A DNA stretch of 64,000 nucleotides from Tetmemena sp. SeJ-2015 (taxonomy: Eukaryota > Ciliophora > Spirotrichea > Sporadotrichida > Oxytrichidae). Below are positions 12,401-24,559 of this stretch, piece after piece. The notes beneath the pieces are model-generated. The model searched no databases and was not told the origin of the DNA. It worked only from the letters and a program-made list of their open reading frames with translations. The DNA is taken from contig JAJKFJ010020725.1 of NCBI GenBank assembly GCA_027382625.1, forward strand, positions 1 to 64,000, written 5' to 3'. Each line of letters starts with the position of its first letter. The stretch's first letter is position 1. Position numbers and translations under genes: made by a program.

Positions 12401-13954
12401 CATGTGCATCTGGGATCAAGCAATTGTGCAAGGCGTCCAGGAAATAGCTTTAATTAATCATTTTCCTGAATTCAATTGTAGTTGTAAAGGTTTCTTCATA
12501 TAGTGGAGCCAGCTATGTATGCAAAGTATGAAGACAACTCTTCTATGAATGAGGACATGGACATCGTAGATTGCATCGCAGAATATTTCTAGAAAGACAA
12601 CCTGGGCACACTCTCCAACTTGCACTTGGCACTTTGCGATCAATTGGGAGCGAGGGGACCCTTCAAATTGCATCGAGCTGAGTAGACTTATCTCAGTGGC
12701 AGTCGATTTTGCTAAACATGGAAAGTATGTTGAGAAAGACAAGTATTCCAAGCAAAATGATATGGTCAAAAGCAATCCTGACTTCATGGAAAAGGGAAAC
12801 TCAAATTTAACTACAAGGCAAAGCGATCTCATTCGAAAAATAAAGAAGAGACAATATTTTTCTAATTCATCTTTAAATATATTCTTGGAAAGCTCTATAG
12901 AGCAGTGGACTGTAAACAGTTTTTCAAAAGATGTTTGGAGCTAGACTTTAAGAACTCTATCTTATTTGAATACAACTTCAGTCCAATAATAATAAGGCCC
13001 TTCTTTTTTAGGGGTGCAGACAGATCCTTCCATTAGTATTTAATATTCTTAAATGTAAAGCTTCAATAATTATGATCTACTAAAAATAGGTTTACACGCC
13101 TTTGACAGAATAGTAGACCCCTTCAACTCTGACTTGATTTCTTTGATGGTAACTCACAATTTGGCAACTGAGGCTGAGTTGTTTTAATTAAAAAAGTGAG
13201 CATAATTCTTCTCTCTACTTTCCTAAATTAATGTTCTGCACTAATTTGCAATTCTCCTTTTGCGACGACGAATTCCGAGACCTGGCTACCTCCCTGGGAA
13301 CTCAAAAAGACGATGATGCCGTGGAGAGTCTAAACTTGAAAATCAAGCAACTCATTAGCAAATATCGCAAGGAGTTTGAGATACTTCAAAAAGACTTAAA
13401 CGCAGACAGTTTACAGCTCTCAATTGCAGTGTACTTCGCAAGCTACTTCAACTCTTGCAATGGAGACAGCTACGAATATGTTTCGAACGCATTAGACAAG
13501 GTATTTATAAGATGTAGGTGTGTGTATATCTAAATTATTTGTGGACAATGATGTTTAAGCTTTCTTCGAGCACTGGGATAATCTGAAGAGAGATAACGAG
13601 CACGAGTCCTTCACTGAGTTCCTAGAGGAGCTCAAAGATTTCTCAGCTTTAAATATAAAGTGAGTCCTTAGTCTCGTGATAATCGTTATTTAAGCTTACA
13701 AGAAGTGTTTGAAGCAGGGGCTGATGAACAATCCAGAGAAGCTGCGAGCTCTTCTACACACGAAATAGTTCTTCAGTGTGCCGTGGCTAGTCTGCTACGA
13801 GCATTTGCTCAAGCAAGGACCTTACACGAGAAAAAATAGATTTCAAGATTTAAATTAGCATAATTAATTAAAAGATATTTAAGAAGAGATAATGAATACC
13901 TAGTATGGGGAAACTCTTAGGAAGATGATCTCGGATACAGCTCTAACTGATTGA
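6425..13954 (+). CDS. RNA-dependent RNA polymerase, copy 1 (germline form)
   Basis: This is a eukaryotic cellular RdRP (RNA-silencing type), which makes double-stranded RNA from single-stranded templates. The earliest block that aligns with copy 2 begins near 6,562 (VFKVGTVMKSVNPFNEDSLL); the ATG at 6,425 is only a candidate. Later blocks include an FTDG segment (8,838-8,860), SAFQVRLGGVKGVL after the 8919-9802 insert, LNRQ-type region with ALGVPDNVF, the NPCSHPGDIRKL motif (12,234-12,270), the catalytic MSGGDLDGDVYMCIWD block (DLDGD at 12,381-12,395), VAVDFAKHGK, and a C-terminal FFSVPWLVCYEHLL region ending at TGA 13,952. Several GT-AG introns and at least two pointer-flanked IESs interrupt it. 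A one-base frame slip is apparent near 12,670. A separate membrane-protein-like frame lies between 10,306 and 10,860. Catalytic aspartates are present. Tandem partner of copy 2 downstream. Confidence 0.82.
8919..9802 (+). other. IES, pointer GCT, 884 bp, in RdRP copy 1
   Basis: GCT at 8919-8921 and 9803-9805 bracket the insert. Joining gives SECSAFQVRLGGVKG in frame. The paralogous site in RdRP copy 2 carries a 39-bp insert with pointer GCTCT. Nearly all of this insert is the foldback element at 8,957-9,799. Confidence 0.82.
8957..9799. mobile_element. Foldback (inverted-repeat) element, about 843 bp
   Basis: The left arm (8957 to about 9300) and right arm (about 9461-9799) are near-perfect reverse complements over about 340 bp with a roughly 160-bp centre. 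The termini read AATATTATACTTTTATCG and its complement. The arms contain distinctive GC-rich stretches such as CCCACCACCCAAAACGAGC. No coding frame is apparent. It is different in sequence from the foldback elements at 1.3 kb and 26.6 kb, but alike in plan. Confidence 0.9.
10306..10860 (+). CDS. Membrane-protein-like frame nested inside RdRP copy 1
   Basis: An open frame from ATG 10,306 begins MWNSTDLAIAMATAATQSTL and runs in good, non-repetitive protein-like sequence (for example YPFDYQRLIFSIMQFEEF and SNIFKIILESEDLDQNLH) to a single strongly hydrophobic segment, SFLIIVLIIFYITYQIL, followed by a Lys/Gln-rich tail. RdRP coding resumes at about 10,868 in a different frame (YDYFGPSKIFCPIF). RdRP copy 2 has only about 90 bp at this place, so the block is an insert specific to copy 1. 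It might be a gene segment of an unrelated locus, or an IES-borne frame. No family is recognised. Confidence 0.45.
11819..12233 (+). other. Candidate IES, pointer AAT, 415 bp, in RdRP copy 1
   Basis: AAT at 11819-11821 and 12234-12236 flank an AT-rich insert. Joining gives EGEVIVTNPCSHPGD, one residue shorter than copy 2 (EGEVIVTKNPCSHPGD), which is uninterrupted. An intron starting at GTAACT and ending at ATAAG is possible but would lose more of the motif and would be three or more times longer than other introns here. Confidence 0.65.
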
Positions 13955-14429
13955 TATGCAGAGAAGACATACAAGACAAGCATGCCCAATTCCTAAGTGA
14001 ATCTTGAAGATTCAAAGTCTTGAGGCTTTTTAATTTCTTTTAAGATCCTTCATAGCTTCTATCCTTTATTTATAACGGGTTTATTTAAATTCTAGAGTGA
14101 GTGTGTAGAATTTTTGTGTGAGATAGATAGATAGCATGTTTTAAGTTGAGAGATTGCATTTCTAATTAATTACAAAATGAATCCCAAAAGTTCTGAGAAC
14201 ATTTAATTTAACATATAATTGCATTTGAAAATTAATATTTGAGTTTATTCATTTTTAATCTTTTCTCTTCTCTTATATGTAAAAGGCTTGAATAGATTTA
14301 ATTTTATTAAATAAATAAATACTATTTATATGTAATACTTATTAATTTTTTAATTAATTTTTAAACGTGATTCTGTAAAACCCAGAGTAATAGTCTTCAG
14401 GAAAGAGTAGTCAATAATTTGTGCCTTTC
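13955..14429. promoter_or_regulatory. Spacer between the tandem RdRP genes
   Basis: About 475 bp of AT-rich DNA between the TGA of copy 1 and the first ATG of copy 2. It should hold the copy 1 3' end and the copy 2 promoter, but no specific motif was identified. Confidence 0.4.
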
Positions 14430-17400
14430 ATGAGGCCTAAAACCCAGGCAGAAAAAGCCATCGACCTCTTTGTAAGTATACCCCAGACTTAAAAGGAGAA
14501 TTTGCGTTGCTTAAAATAGTGGAATTTGAAGTTCAGTATTCTGAATTCCTCTTCCATTCAAGCCCCTTCTTAAAATTTGTATTTCTAATTATATATAGGG
14601 CATTTTTGTGGACTCAGTTGTGAATCAGCAGTCAAAAAAGAAAGAGCAAAGATAGCATCATGAATCTACGCTTTTAATTTCAAACTCTCTCTCACCCTCA
14701 CTTTAATTTTTAAGATAGGGGAATAACAAGCACCAAGAAAGATAAAAGCAGATTAATATGATAATGACCAACGTAAGCAAATTTGAGGTGGGCACTCTGC
14801 TCTACGAGAGAGACGAAGATGATCCTAAAAGAATTATGAAGTCCTTTATTCCCCTCTTCCCAGACATGTACAAGATGACCAAGTTCACCAAAGATAGCAT
14901 CACTCAACAAAAAAAACTTATAACAGAGTGTGTGCTCATTTTTATATTAGAGCATCCACAACGTCAGCTTCTTCTTCAAGTTGTGAGTTCAATAGATTTA
15001 TTTCCATATAAGCAGTTGACAGAACTTAATATTCTCCCTATAGGAAACCACTCAGGAATGGAGAGAAGAGGAGCGAATCGATGAACCCCAAGGACATTGA
15101 CTATGAGAAGATTCAGATTCAATTTAAGAACAGAGTCTAGCTTGAGAGCGGCCAATTCACCATCGATGAGTACAGTGTAGACATTGAATTTTCCAATGTC
15201 TTAGACAAATTTAAAATGCTTCAAAGAAATATTGATTTGAATGTCTCAAAGTTCTGCTCCTACCAGATAGACGAGGAGGTGTCTAGGATGTTCTTAGTGC
15301 TGAGAAAGCCTTGCAAAGTCTACAAAAAGGTTCTAGTTACTTGGGAAGAGCAGAAAAATAGCTATGGCTAGAACAAGAAGTATGTTGAGATAACTCATTT
15401 ATTCCCATTTCTTATACTCCTATGCTTTAATAGATAAGCCCACCCTTCTCTTGCACCTCATAAGAAAAGTCTCAGTTCATGAACTACTGGAATCTTAAGC
15501 AGGTAATTATGGTCGAGGGTTGTATGGACCTAGCTATGAACCACTAACTGCTAACAGATTGCTTCATGATGTTAAACCTTGTTCCCAAACTAGATTTCCA
15601 AGACTTGGAGACCACAACACTCGAAGATGATAGAGGCTTTGATAATTTAAGTAATAGAGTACTCACCGTTATGAAATTTTAATTAGCCAGAAAGAATCTA
15701 GTTGCTCTCGGAGCAACAAAAAGAAACAATACAGCTAGATCTCGTAGCAAGAAATGAGATCTTCTTCTCGAAGCTGGTGTCTTTGATAATCCCTCTTCGC
15801 TTTAGCATTTTGACGCTGCTTTCTTAAAAGAAGGTGAACTTATTTTCAGACGACATCTTGGAGCTAATGGATTTCCTGTTGCAGTGGACTTTGAAGTTAG
15901 ATGGTCAAGAGCAACAAATTTTCAAATGCAGTAAAAATGAGAGTGAGAGAGATCTCTTCCTTCTCCCTGATAATGAGAGCGCTCACTTTGATTTAAAATT
16001 ACCCATTATATAATATGAAGTTATGCATATTTGAAGTGAGAAGGATAGTGTACATACTGGATGCGGTTGCAAGGGAGGTGAGGCTGAAGAATAGACCCAA
16101 GCCCTAGGATCCTCACAAATCTAGGAAGTCATGGACTTTGATGGGTGCTTTCCATCATCACCTCAAAAATGAGAGCGAGGTGATCTTAGAAATAGAGAGA
16201 GAAAGATTAGATGACAACGAGTTGAGACTTAGAAGGGTGAATCAGACACCCACTCTCACCCTCTTCGAGCCTATGACGAGAGAGCAAACCAATAGAGTCA
16301 TTAGGGCCTATCATCATTACAAGGAGTTGTAAATTATATGTTGATGTTGATGTTATTCTAATGATATATTCTTATGAAAGTTCTTCTTCAGGTTCATAAT
16401 GGGAGATGAGAATATGAAGAAGACGCACTTTGGCAATTATAAACAAACGGAGATGTTAGAAAGACTGAAGTATATTCTTAAGAAATCAGTGTACATAGGA
16501 GACAGTTAGGCTTGCGTGCTGAACTATTCTAACTCTCAACTCAAGAACCACTCTCTGTGGATGATTTGCTAGACCACCCTCGCCGAGCTGTAGCCCAAGG
16601 TTATCGTAGCGTAGCTAGGCACTTTCAATGAGAATGAGGGCAAGCTCAAGATGTTTGCAAGAGTGGGCCAATCTTAATATGTTAAGCATTATAGGAAATT
16701 TAATTATGGCTTTTAATAAATGCTTCTCAACAACGAGAACCATCTTTAAATTAGCAAGAGTCAATCTCTTATCATTCTTAATCTTCACACTTGACCCTGA
16801 GACTCAGATCGAGTTCAACTATCCGGAGATAGAGAGGCCCAAGAAATTAGATGAATAGATCTATGAGCTGGACGAGGAAGAGCGGCTTAAGATAGAGAAT
16901 GAGAATTATTGCTTCACAGATGGCTGTGGTAACATTTCTGAGTAATTGGCTGACAAGATAGCTGAAAAGCATAACCTGGAAAAGTGCTCTCATCCTAAAT
17001 ACTCATCCACATGATGTATTTTAAGCTCTGCTTTTCAAATAAGACTTGGAGGAATAAAAGGAGTGTTCATGCTGAAGCCTGAGCTGCAAGGCATGAAAGT
17101 GCAAGTGAGGAAGAGTCAGTTTAAGTTTGATACCGTTAAGTACCAGTTGGAGGTGATTCCATAGAATAAACTGAATAAGATTTGAATTGAATTACTATGA
17201 TGATGATTCGATGTGCCACCTTTTCACAAGGATACTTGAATAGGCAAGTGATCCTCCTCCTCAACAGCTTGGGTGTGTCTGACGATCTATTCATGAAGCA
17301 CCTGGCTGTAGCTTTGGAGAAACTGAACTTCTCTAAAGTGCTATCAGACCTATACTCAAGACAGACCGTCTTCATGAAAAGCAGACAAGCTCAGAGCAAA

Positions 17401-19772
17401 TAATTATTCAAATGTAGCTGATAATGCATAGGATGTATATGAGGATGATGAATTTTCTTATAGCAAGGCTGAGATGAACAAGAACAGGGAGCTTTGCAAG
17501 CAACAGCAAGTATGATCTGGATGTGTTCTTTGGTCCCAGTAAGATCTTCTGCCCCATCTTCAAGCATGCAATCAATCAATCGTAAACATCAATTTAAACA
17601 AATTATATTTCCCTAGCATGTACTCTAGTAGACCTTCTAGCAGATAGAGGTAGTCAATATACCTCCATAAATAAACTATCAGCAAATTTAATTAAGAGTC
17701 TAAGAAAGGAAGCTGAAGGAGTTCACAGAGGAGCTCAAAATGAGAGTATAAGTTTGATCCTCTCTATAAATTAATGTTTGAGCAAGTTTTCAAGATGGAG
17801 GAGGAGCCAATCTTCAACTCTATTCTGCAAAATATGGTGCTCGGCTACGCTGTAAACCTGAAGAAGAAGGCCAGAATAAGGGTTAAGAAAGCAGCTGTGC
17901 TGATTGGAGTAATAGACGAGCAAGGGATTCTAAAAGGAGAATGAAATCTATGTTAAGATTATACTTATATATAAAACCTACTCACACCCACATACTTGCA
18001 ATCAATTGGAATAAAATGTTTCATGAGTAAGATTAACAGAGGCAGCTACGATATGGACTTCGTCTATGAGCAGGTGGTCAAAGAGGCTGATGACGTCAAA
18101 AACCACCGCGGGGACAAGACTAACATCAAGTTGCTACACACTTACCAGGACGAGTAGATTGAGGGCGAAGTCATAGTCACAAAAAACCCCTGCTCCCACC
18201 CGGGAGACATCCGCAAGCTGACCGCCATCTCTGCTTTTGACGAAAGGACTGAAAAATTTGAGCACCTCTTCAACGTCATAGTGTTCTCGAGTAAGGGAAT
18301 CAGACCCACTCAGCACAAGATGTCAGGAGGAGACTTGGACGGTGACGTCTACATGTGTATATGGGATGAAACCTTCGTTCAGGAGCTCAAAGAAGTAATA
18401 ACCTTGTTATAATATTACAGTCATTTCAAATTTGAAAAGTACGCAAGCCAGCTATGTATGCGAAGTTCGAGGAAAGCATCAAACCCAAGGAGAACGCAGA
18501 CATCGTGGATTATATCATGGAGTACTTTCAGAAGGACAATTTAGGCCATCTCGCAAACGTGCACCTGGCTCTTTGTGACTAGATCGGTCCCACTGGACCT
18601 GACCATCCCCACTCTTAGAATTCAACCTCTTACTTTTTTAATTGGTTGCTATTTAGAAGCTGAGTTGGTTTATTTCAGTGGCCGTGGACTTTGCAAAGCA
18701 CGGAAAGCATGTGGACAAGGACCTCTACTAAGATATAGAGAAGCAGTTGGTGCAGTGGCCTGACTACATGGAAAAAGAAGATATCAACAGACAGACTGTC
18801 AAAAGTCAAAGCGTGCTTGGCAAGCTAGTAATTAGAGAGTATTTGACTTTGATTGATTATTGGTAAGCTATACAGAGGAGTCGACTGCAAGGAGTACTAC
18901 AAGAACTGCATGGAGCAGGACCATAAGAATTCAATTCAGTTCAGGTACAAGATAAACCCAATCATCATCAGGCCTTTTAAAGTCCAGACTAATCGAGACT
19001 TCCATCAGTACCTCATAAACTCAGCTAATCACAAATTTTGAATACCTACTTATTGCAATGAGTTTAGAGGTGTATGACTAGCTGGTGTTCCCCTTCAACT
19101 AAGACCTGAAGGAGTTGATGGTCACTTACAACTTCGGCAACGAGGCAGAGCTCTTCTGCACTACTCTCATCATTATTACTTAAATATTACATGTATATAT
19201 TACTTACAATCTCAACTTCTCGATGGTGGACGAAGGATTCAAAGACTTAGTAAATGGCATGGGATCCCAAAAAGGATGAAAATGCAATTCAAGAGCTAAA
19301 CAACAAGTTACGAGACTTGATAAATAAGTACAGAGATGTGCTTCGCTCCTTGAAGGAAACAACCGGTGCTCAGGACTTCAGTCTGGCTCAAGCAGTTTAC
19401 TTCGCTGCATACTTCAACTCAGGCTGCAACTCCACTTGCTATTACGTGTTGAACCAAAGCAACGATGAGCCTCTCACTCGCTTCTTCCACCACTGGGAGG
19501 AAGTACAGCGAGAGAACAGCCCTGAGGAGAAGGGTGACTTCCTGCTGAGGCTGAGGGAGTTCTCCTACTACAAGAGGTTCATGAAGAAGAGCATTCAGTT
19601 CACGAATCAGGAGAAGCTGAGGAAGCTGCTCTACTATAAACAGTTCTTCAGTGTGCCCTGGCTCCTCTGTTATGAGCATCTCCTCTCTAGAGGAGGCTTC
19701 TTTAGGGAAGATTACCCAAATATGGCCGAAGACATTACTGAAAAGGAAGATGACTAGAGCGACGACAATTGA
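14430..19772 (+). CDS. RNA-dependent RNA polymerase, copy 2 (germline form)
   Basis: A tandem paralogue of the upstream RdRP, more compact. The ATG at 14,430 (MRPKTQAEKAIDLF) is followed at once by a GTAAGT...ATATAG intron. Recognisable blocks: SKFEVGTLL with FIPLFPDMYK (14.8 kb); LTLFEPMTREQTNRVIRAY (16.25 kb); CFTDGCGNISEQ (16.92 kb); SAFQIRLGGIKGVF after a 39-bp insert; YLNRQVILLLNSLGVSDD (17.24 kb); NPCSHPGDIRKLTA; catalytic MSGGDLDGDVYMCIWD (DLDGD at 18,332-18,346); VAVDFAKHGKHVDKD; KLYRGVDCKEYY; and a long C-terminal block with FFSVPWLLCYEHLLS ending EKEDDQSDDN-TGA. Glu/Gln positions read through TAG (for example HTYQDEQIEGE). One-base slips occur near 17,410, 17,500 and 17,940 (an extra G after ILK), so this copy is either slightly decayed or contains read errors. 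Expected role: small-RNA biogenesis, here possibly genome-rearrangement-linked silencing (inference). Confidence 0.85.
16986..17024 (+). other. IES, pointer GCTCT, 39 bp, in RdRP copy 2
   Basis: GCTCT lies at 16986-16990 and 17025-17029. Joining gives EKCSAFQIRLGGIKG in frame; leaving the insert in gives an early TGA. It is too short and lacks GT-AG ends for an intron. The same site holds 884 bp in copy 1. Confidence 0.82.
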
Positions 19773-19823
19773 GAATAAAAGATAAATCCTGCTGATATAG
19801 AGACTATTTAATTTCACTAAAAA

Positions 19824-20793
19824 TCAAAATTTATTCAATAAATACTGCCCTTGTAAAACTTTTAAAGAGAGATAGACTAAAGAAATCATGAAAGCTTTAA
19901 ATGATTGTAAAATTTATGAATACAAATTTATAGGTGTGGATGGATCGTTCATGTTTTGAGTAAGAATAATTTATAAAGACCTCACCTGAGCAACTTCTCT
20001 ACCTTCTTTCATAAATTAAAGATCTAATCTAAAACCAAGGAGTTTTAGAAATATTTTTTTCTTGTTGAGCTATAAAGTCTGATTTTAGGTCGCCTCAGTC
20101 TTCCCACTGATTGTCTCCAGTTATCTATTTTATCTGTCCACCTCAACCCCCAGCTATTAGTTGATCTATTTAAGTCCTTTAACGCTTTTGAGGATATCGT
20201 CTAATTTGGAATTGACCTCGCCCTCAGACTATATCTTGATTTCTTCTCTATCTTGGCTTCTTATATTGCTCCCTTGCTCTTTCGACTTCTAAGAAAGCTG
20301 CTCGAAGTCCTGGGCATTTTTATTCTACTATTGTAGAATTTGCGTTTAACTGACTTGCTGTTATTGCTTTGAGGGGAGAGTGTGTTTAGGTTGTTTCTTG
20401 AACAAATTTTTGATAAAATTAAAGAAGCATAAAAAAGAGAGAATGAGAGAATTATTGAATGAGAGAATGATATTTATATTCCTTAATTTCATTTGATATA
20501 GCCCCAGGTGGTCATACTAGATGCGATATAGCTGCCTTTCTTCAAATTATCGCTCATCACATCCAAATTTCCATCTATTCGGTTCAAGGTTTCTCCCTGA
20601 GCATGCAATTGCAAAGTAGCAGCAGTTAAATTGCTCCTTGTTTCCTCTGACATCCGAAGTACATTATCAAATTTAAATACTTTAAGATTTGAAAAACTAA
20701 TTTATCCAGCTGATCTAGTTGCTCATTCTTGGGGACTTAGCTCATCTAATCATCAAGAGTATGGCTAAAAACAGAGTTCTCTTTTCTTTCCAT
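19824..20793 (-). CDS. SNAP-25-type (Qb+Qc) SNARE protein
   Basis: On the minus strand, ATG at 20,793 starts MERKENSVFSHTLDDQM. A first SNARE-like helix follows (LTAATLQLHAQGETLNRIDG, then NLDVMSDNLKKG), then a Gln/Ser-rich linker, then a second SNARE-like helix (SKLDDILKSVKGLKQINQQL, then DRQNRQLETI). Two heptad SNARE motifs in one soluble protein is the SNAP-25/SNAP-29 plan; such proteins bridge vesicle and target membranes in fusion. The first-helix heptads and the second-helix central Gln (QQL) are visible. A frame change near 20,700 and an interruption at about 20,400-20,500 imply an intron or IES whose edges I could not fix. The TGA at 19,824 is the first in frame after the second helix, so the true C-terminus may be earlier (near 20,050). 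Convergent with RdRP copy 2. Confidence 0.7.
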
Positions 20794-20799
20794 TCCTGT

Positions 20800-21990
20800 T
20801 CAAATAAATATTGGGTTTATAATTTTTTTAAAATTGATATTTACACTCCTCTGATTAGTGAACCAATATTTTGACTTAATATTAATTTTAACTTGCTTCT
20901 TTTTAGATTATGTAAAAATTAGCTTGTTTATAATTGAATAAATTATCTATTATCATAAGATGTTAGGTATTTTATAAGTCTCTGCACCTTAATAAATCAA
21001 TTTCCAATTTTACTTTAAACGATTGGAACTATTAGCTAAAATTTAACCAAATTCTTTTATAAAAAAATTCCTTATTTAAATAAAGAGTAATAAATGTTCC
21101 AATGCTCTCACTGGATGAGATAAAACACTATAAATTTAAATTCCTCTAATATAGACGTAATCTGAGTCATCCAATTTTTAATAACTTCTCCAATAGCTCT
21201 TTGGTCAGATAACTCTCAGCCTTTAATTAAAGTGTTATTATTATCTATAAGATTATCATATTTGAACTGTTTGCGAATTTTCATTAGCCAATAAGAGTTA
21301 TCTTAGAGGTGATTGCTTCAGTTGTGTCAGGCTGCATTTATATTCTTCTATAAAATTCTTTAATTAGACTAATTATTAAATCATATATCTCTTCATGTTT
21401 GAACATTGGAGCTTATATTCACTTTTATTTTATAAATAGCATAAGGCCAATTTTTTGCTAAATTATTCCAATCATATAAATTAAAATTGGAATTAAAATG
21501 AGTTAAGACCTAATTTTCATTAATTCCTCCTTTTTAAATAAATTTTAACTTAAAAATGCTTGATTTTCAAGCTACCATGAATCCTCTGCATCACGAAAAT
21601 ATCGCTTTTTTACAACTTTTTAGATAGAATCTCATTTATTTAAATATTTTTGCTAAATTAAAGTTTAAGCACAAAACAATGATAAATATTTATTTTTGGG
21701 AGCAAATTTGTGTTTGAATGTTGACTATGTTTAATTTTATTATAATTAATAGATAAGATTTTCAATCCTATTTATATAATATACTTCATTTTTAAAAAGA
21801 GGAATATTATAATAGCATTCCGATATTATTTAATTTAAGAAAGTGCATTTTATGTATAAAAGGGTTGATTGACATTTTATTTATTAAGCATCTTAATTCA
21901 TTTTTTTGTAATTTTTGCAACTTAAAGGTTTGAAAAAATATTTAATTTCAATTAAATCTTATTTTTATATTTACAAAGATATAGCAATCT
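20800..21990. other. AT-rich spacer, no gene recognised
   Basis: About 1.2 kb upstream of the SNARE gene. Very AT-rich with no convincing frame or repeat; probably contains the SNARE promoter next to 20,800. Confidence 0.5.
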
Positions 21991-21999
21991 CAAAATTAA

Positions 22000-22310
22000 A
22001 ATTATTTTTTTAGTAGAGACTACTTGCAAGGGAAGAGCAACATAAGTCATTATATCATTTAGAATAAACATATCATATTTTAGGAAGTGGGAGAAAGTTG
22101 TTACAAACAAGGGTTGCGATTCAGATTGCAATAAAAACCTAAATATTAATAAGGTTAAGTAGACGATCTCACCGTCTGTGATCTTCTCTCTGAGCTTCTT
22201 AAGGAACGCAACATACTGCTCTCGCTTGATAGAGCGAGGATGAAGGAATAAGTTCTAAGCCTGAGTCTTCGCTGATTCCTAAGTAACACTTGTGTTAATA
22301 TTTACTTTCT
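22000..22310 (-). pseudogene. Unidentified coding fragment, related to 33.4-33.6 kb
   Basis: On the minus strand a GC-richer block encodes PRSIKREQYVAFLKKLREKI followed by TDGEIVY. After it the DNA resembles the plus-strand fragment at 33,450-33,640: both carry an AATCGCAACCCTTG stretch and then end in GTCTCTACTA. Aligned frames give LFVTTFSHFLKYDMFIL here and FLNHNFNIFPNVVYKY there. The family is not recognised. It is cut off by the dispersed repeat at 22,366, and is likely a decayed duplicate or an isolated germline gene segment. Confidence 0.45.
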
Positions 22311-22365
22311 ACTCGTTAAACTTTTGTTATCGTGCTTCTTTTACCAACTCTTCTTCATGAAGTGT

Positions 22366-22976
22366 TGTGTGTGAACCAGCTTTCGTCAGCACTACAAACT
22401 TCACGCTTTTCCCCCTCACACCTGGAGCAGTGTAAATTATTTTCATTATAATAAATGGCTTAGTGAAGGGCTATAACGCGCTTTTACTCGATTTACAGTT
22501 TTGTACGTTATGCCATTTCAACGATAGGGTGTTTGCTACAGGGCTACGGGAGATCTTGAATAAAGGAAATATCTATGGAAGATCTTCGCGCGCTTTCTCC
22601 AAACTGAAGTGCGCTTAGTGCGAAGAGTTTGAGGATCAATCAATTAATTGATGTGCACATCTTGAAACTTAGAAGTGCGATGAGGAACAGCTGCAACTCC
22701 TAACTTTCTCATCTGCAAGCAACTTTCAAAAGCGAGAGTATAGTGCGCGCTGGCACTTCAAAATTTTTTCGATGGAGTTTGATGTTGGAACTGGCTAAAT
22801 TTCTACTGATAAAGGGGGAACTACATCCATACCTTTAGGTCAAATGAAACTGAGATAGGATGGATCATGTAGTTATTTTTGAGTAATTTCGCGTTTGACT
22901 CGCAGGGTTTTAAGCATTTATAAAGAAATTAATTATATACAACTTATTTTCACTTTTTTATCATATTATGGGGTTT
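22366..22976 (+). repeat. Dispersed repeat, copy 2
   Basis: Matches copy 3 (28,188-28,741) from the GTGTGTGAAC start through ATGGCTTAGTGAAG, TTTTGTACGTTATGCCATTT, the GAGTATAGTG core and the TTATCATATTATG end. It has extra short insertions, for example around 22,560-22,610 (a GGAAGATCTTCGCGCG stretch). Confidence 0.85.
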
Positions 22977-22986
22977 TAATGTTTTA

Positions 22987-23045
22987 GCTGGATTCACTTG
23001 CTATAATGCACCTGGCTAGAAGTTCGTTTCTATTAATATTACTCT
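22987..23045 (+). CDS. Short coding-like fragment directly after repeat copy 2
   Basis: After a TTTTAG end, the frame AGFTCYNAPGQKFVSINITL runs to a TGA. It resembles an extracellular Cys-containing segment. All three larger copies of the repeat are followed by such a TAG-then-coding start, so this may be the remnant of another surface-protein gene. Confidence 0.3.
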
Positions 23046-23049
23046 ATGA

Positions 23050-24540
23050 AACCTTCTGGTATTATTGTTTTTGAAATATAAAGTTATTTAGGCTGCGTTT
23101 ACGCTGACTATTTACGCGTTGGCGCGTGGGATTACTGCTTTTAAAACCTTCTTTATTTGCATATAATTTTTTTTAAAAATCCCTTCTTTAATTCAAACAT
23201 TTATCTAAGTATGAATTAAAACAAGTAATTACCTTTCATTTTTTTAAAAATTTTATTCTTTTCTATATTGCTAGTGCAATTAATTTTACTTTCAAGAGAG
23301 ATAAATTTAATAAATGTACAAGACTTTATAAAATAAATATAATAACGAAAACAAAACCAGAAGCACACCCTCTACTTTGAACTTAATTTATTATTTTATA
23401 TAGTTATATCAAACTTCTCTCGAAACCTGTTTAACAGAAGCATTCGATTATTTCCATCTTAATCCGAAAGAGGATATAAATTTAGTAATTTAAAATCATG
23501 AGGAAATATCTCGATACCTCCCAAAGAAATAATTCAATTTTTACTGTTTCAAGTCAATTTTCATTGAATAACACAAATAAATCGGTTATTATATAATTAA
23601 TTCTTAAACCTCTATTGTCAAATTAAGATTGCTAAAAGGTAAAAGATTAGACATAAACAAGGCAAAATTTCTATAATTTTAGTAAAAGATTGAAAAAAAA
23701 TTTAATTTAAAAAGAGATATCCCTTTTTTCTATTTAATGTATCCAAATCAATTAGGCGCAGGCTATGCAATTATCTTAAATAATTATTCTTTATCTTCAA
23801 AAAGCACAGAGAAAATAGTTCAAAGAACTCTAATAAAAAATATCCTTTTAGCGATAGTTAATTACGAAATAATCACTTATAAAATCATTTTAAACCTTAA
23901 TTATCTAGTTGATAACCAATTAAAAGTTTTTGGTTAATTTACTTATGTCTTAGTACTAATCATTTTTTCTTAGAACTATTTTCTCTATTCTTTGCGATAA
24001 TAAAAGAAGAATAAGTTTAAGATAATCTCAGAGCTTCAGCCTAATTAATTTGGATAAAAAAAATCAAATAGCTAAAGGGGATATCACACTTCAAAGTAGA
24101 ATTAATTTCATGAATAAGGACATTTTTACATAAAATTTTAATATTTATATTGAAATTTTGAGTTTACCATCACACATTTTGGACCTAAAACATTAAAATT
24201 TGACATAAAAGGGTTGCTAATTTATTATTTAATAACCCATTTTTTTTGTATTATTGATATAAAAATAAACCTGAAATAGTCAGGAATAAATTTTTTAAGA
24301 GGTGTTGAGATAGATACGTGCTCACCCCATCTTATAAAAAATACAACTATTTAAATATGGAGAAAAATCTGACTAGAAATTGCTCTTGAAATATTTAATC
24401 TCCAGAATCTATATCAAATGGTCGAGTTTTTGTTGAAATTCTTGCTTTTTCATTCTTTGACTAGTCTCTTTCCCAGACTTTAAATCATTTTTATTATTTT
24501 ATAATGGAATTTTACCTTTTCAAATAGTTCAGATAAACAG
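23050..24540. other. AT-rich spacer, no gene recognised
   Basis: AT-rich DNA. An open stretch at 23,737-23,937 is present but composition and code (only TGA stops) make it unconvincing. Confidence 0.45.
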
Positions 24541-24559
24541 TCTTTCTGGATTTAATTTG

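Noticed and set aside
23737..23937. 66-codon open frame with a motif faintly like the YPYSIG block of the YHYH proteins
   Set aside because: The similarity covers only a few residues and no neighbouring YHYH blocks could be found.
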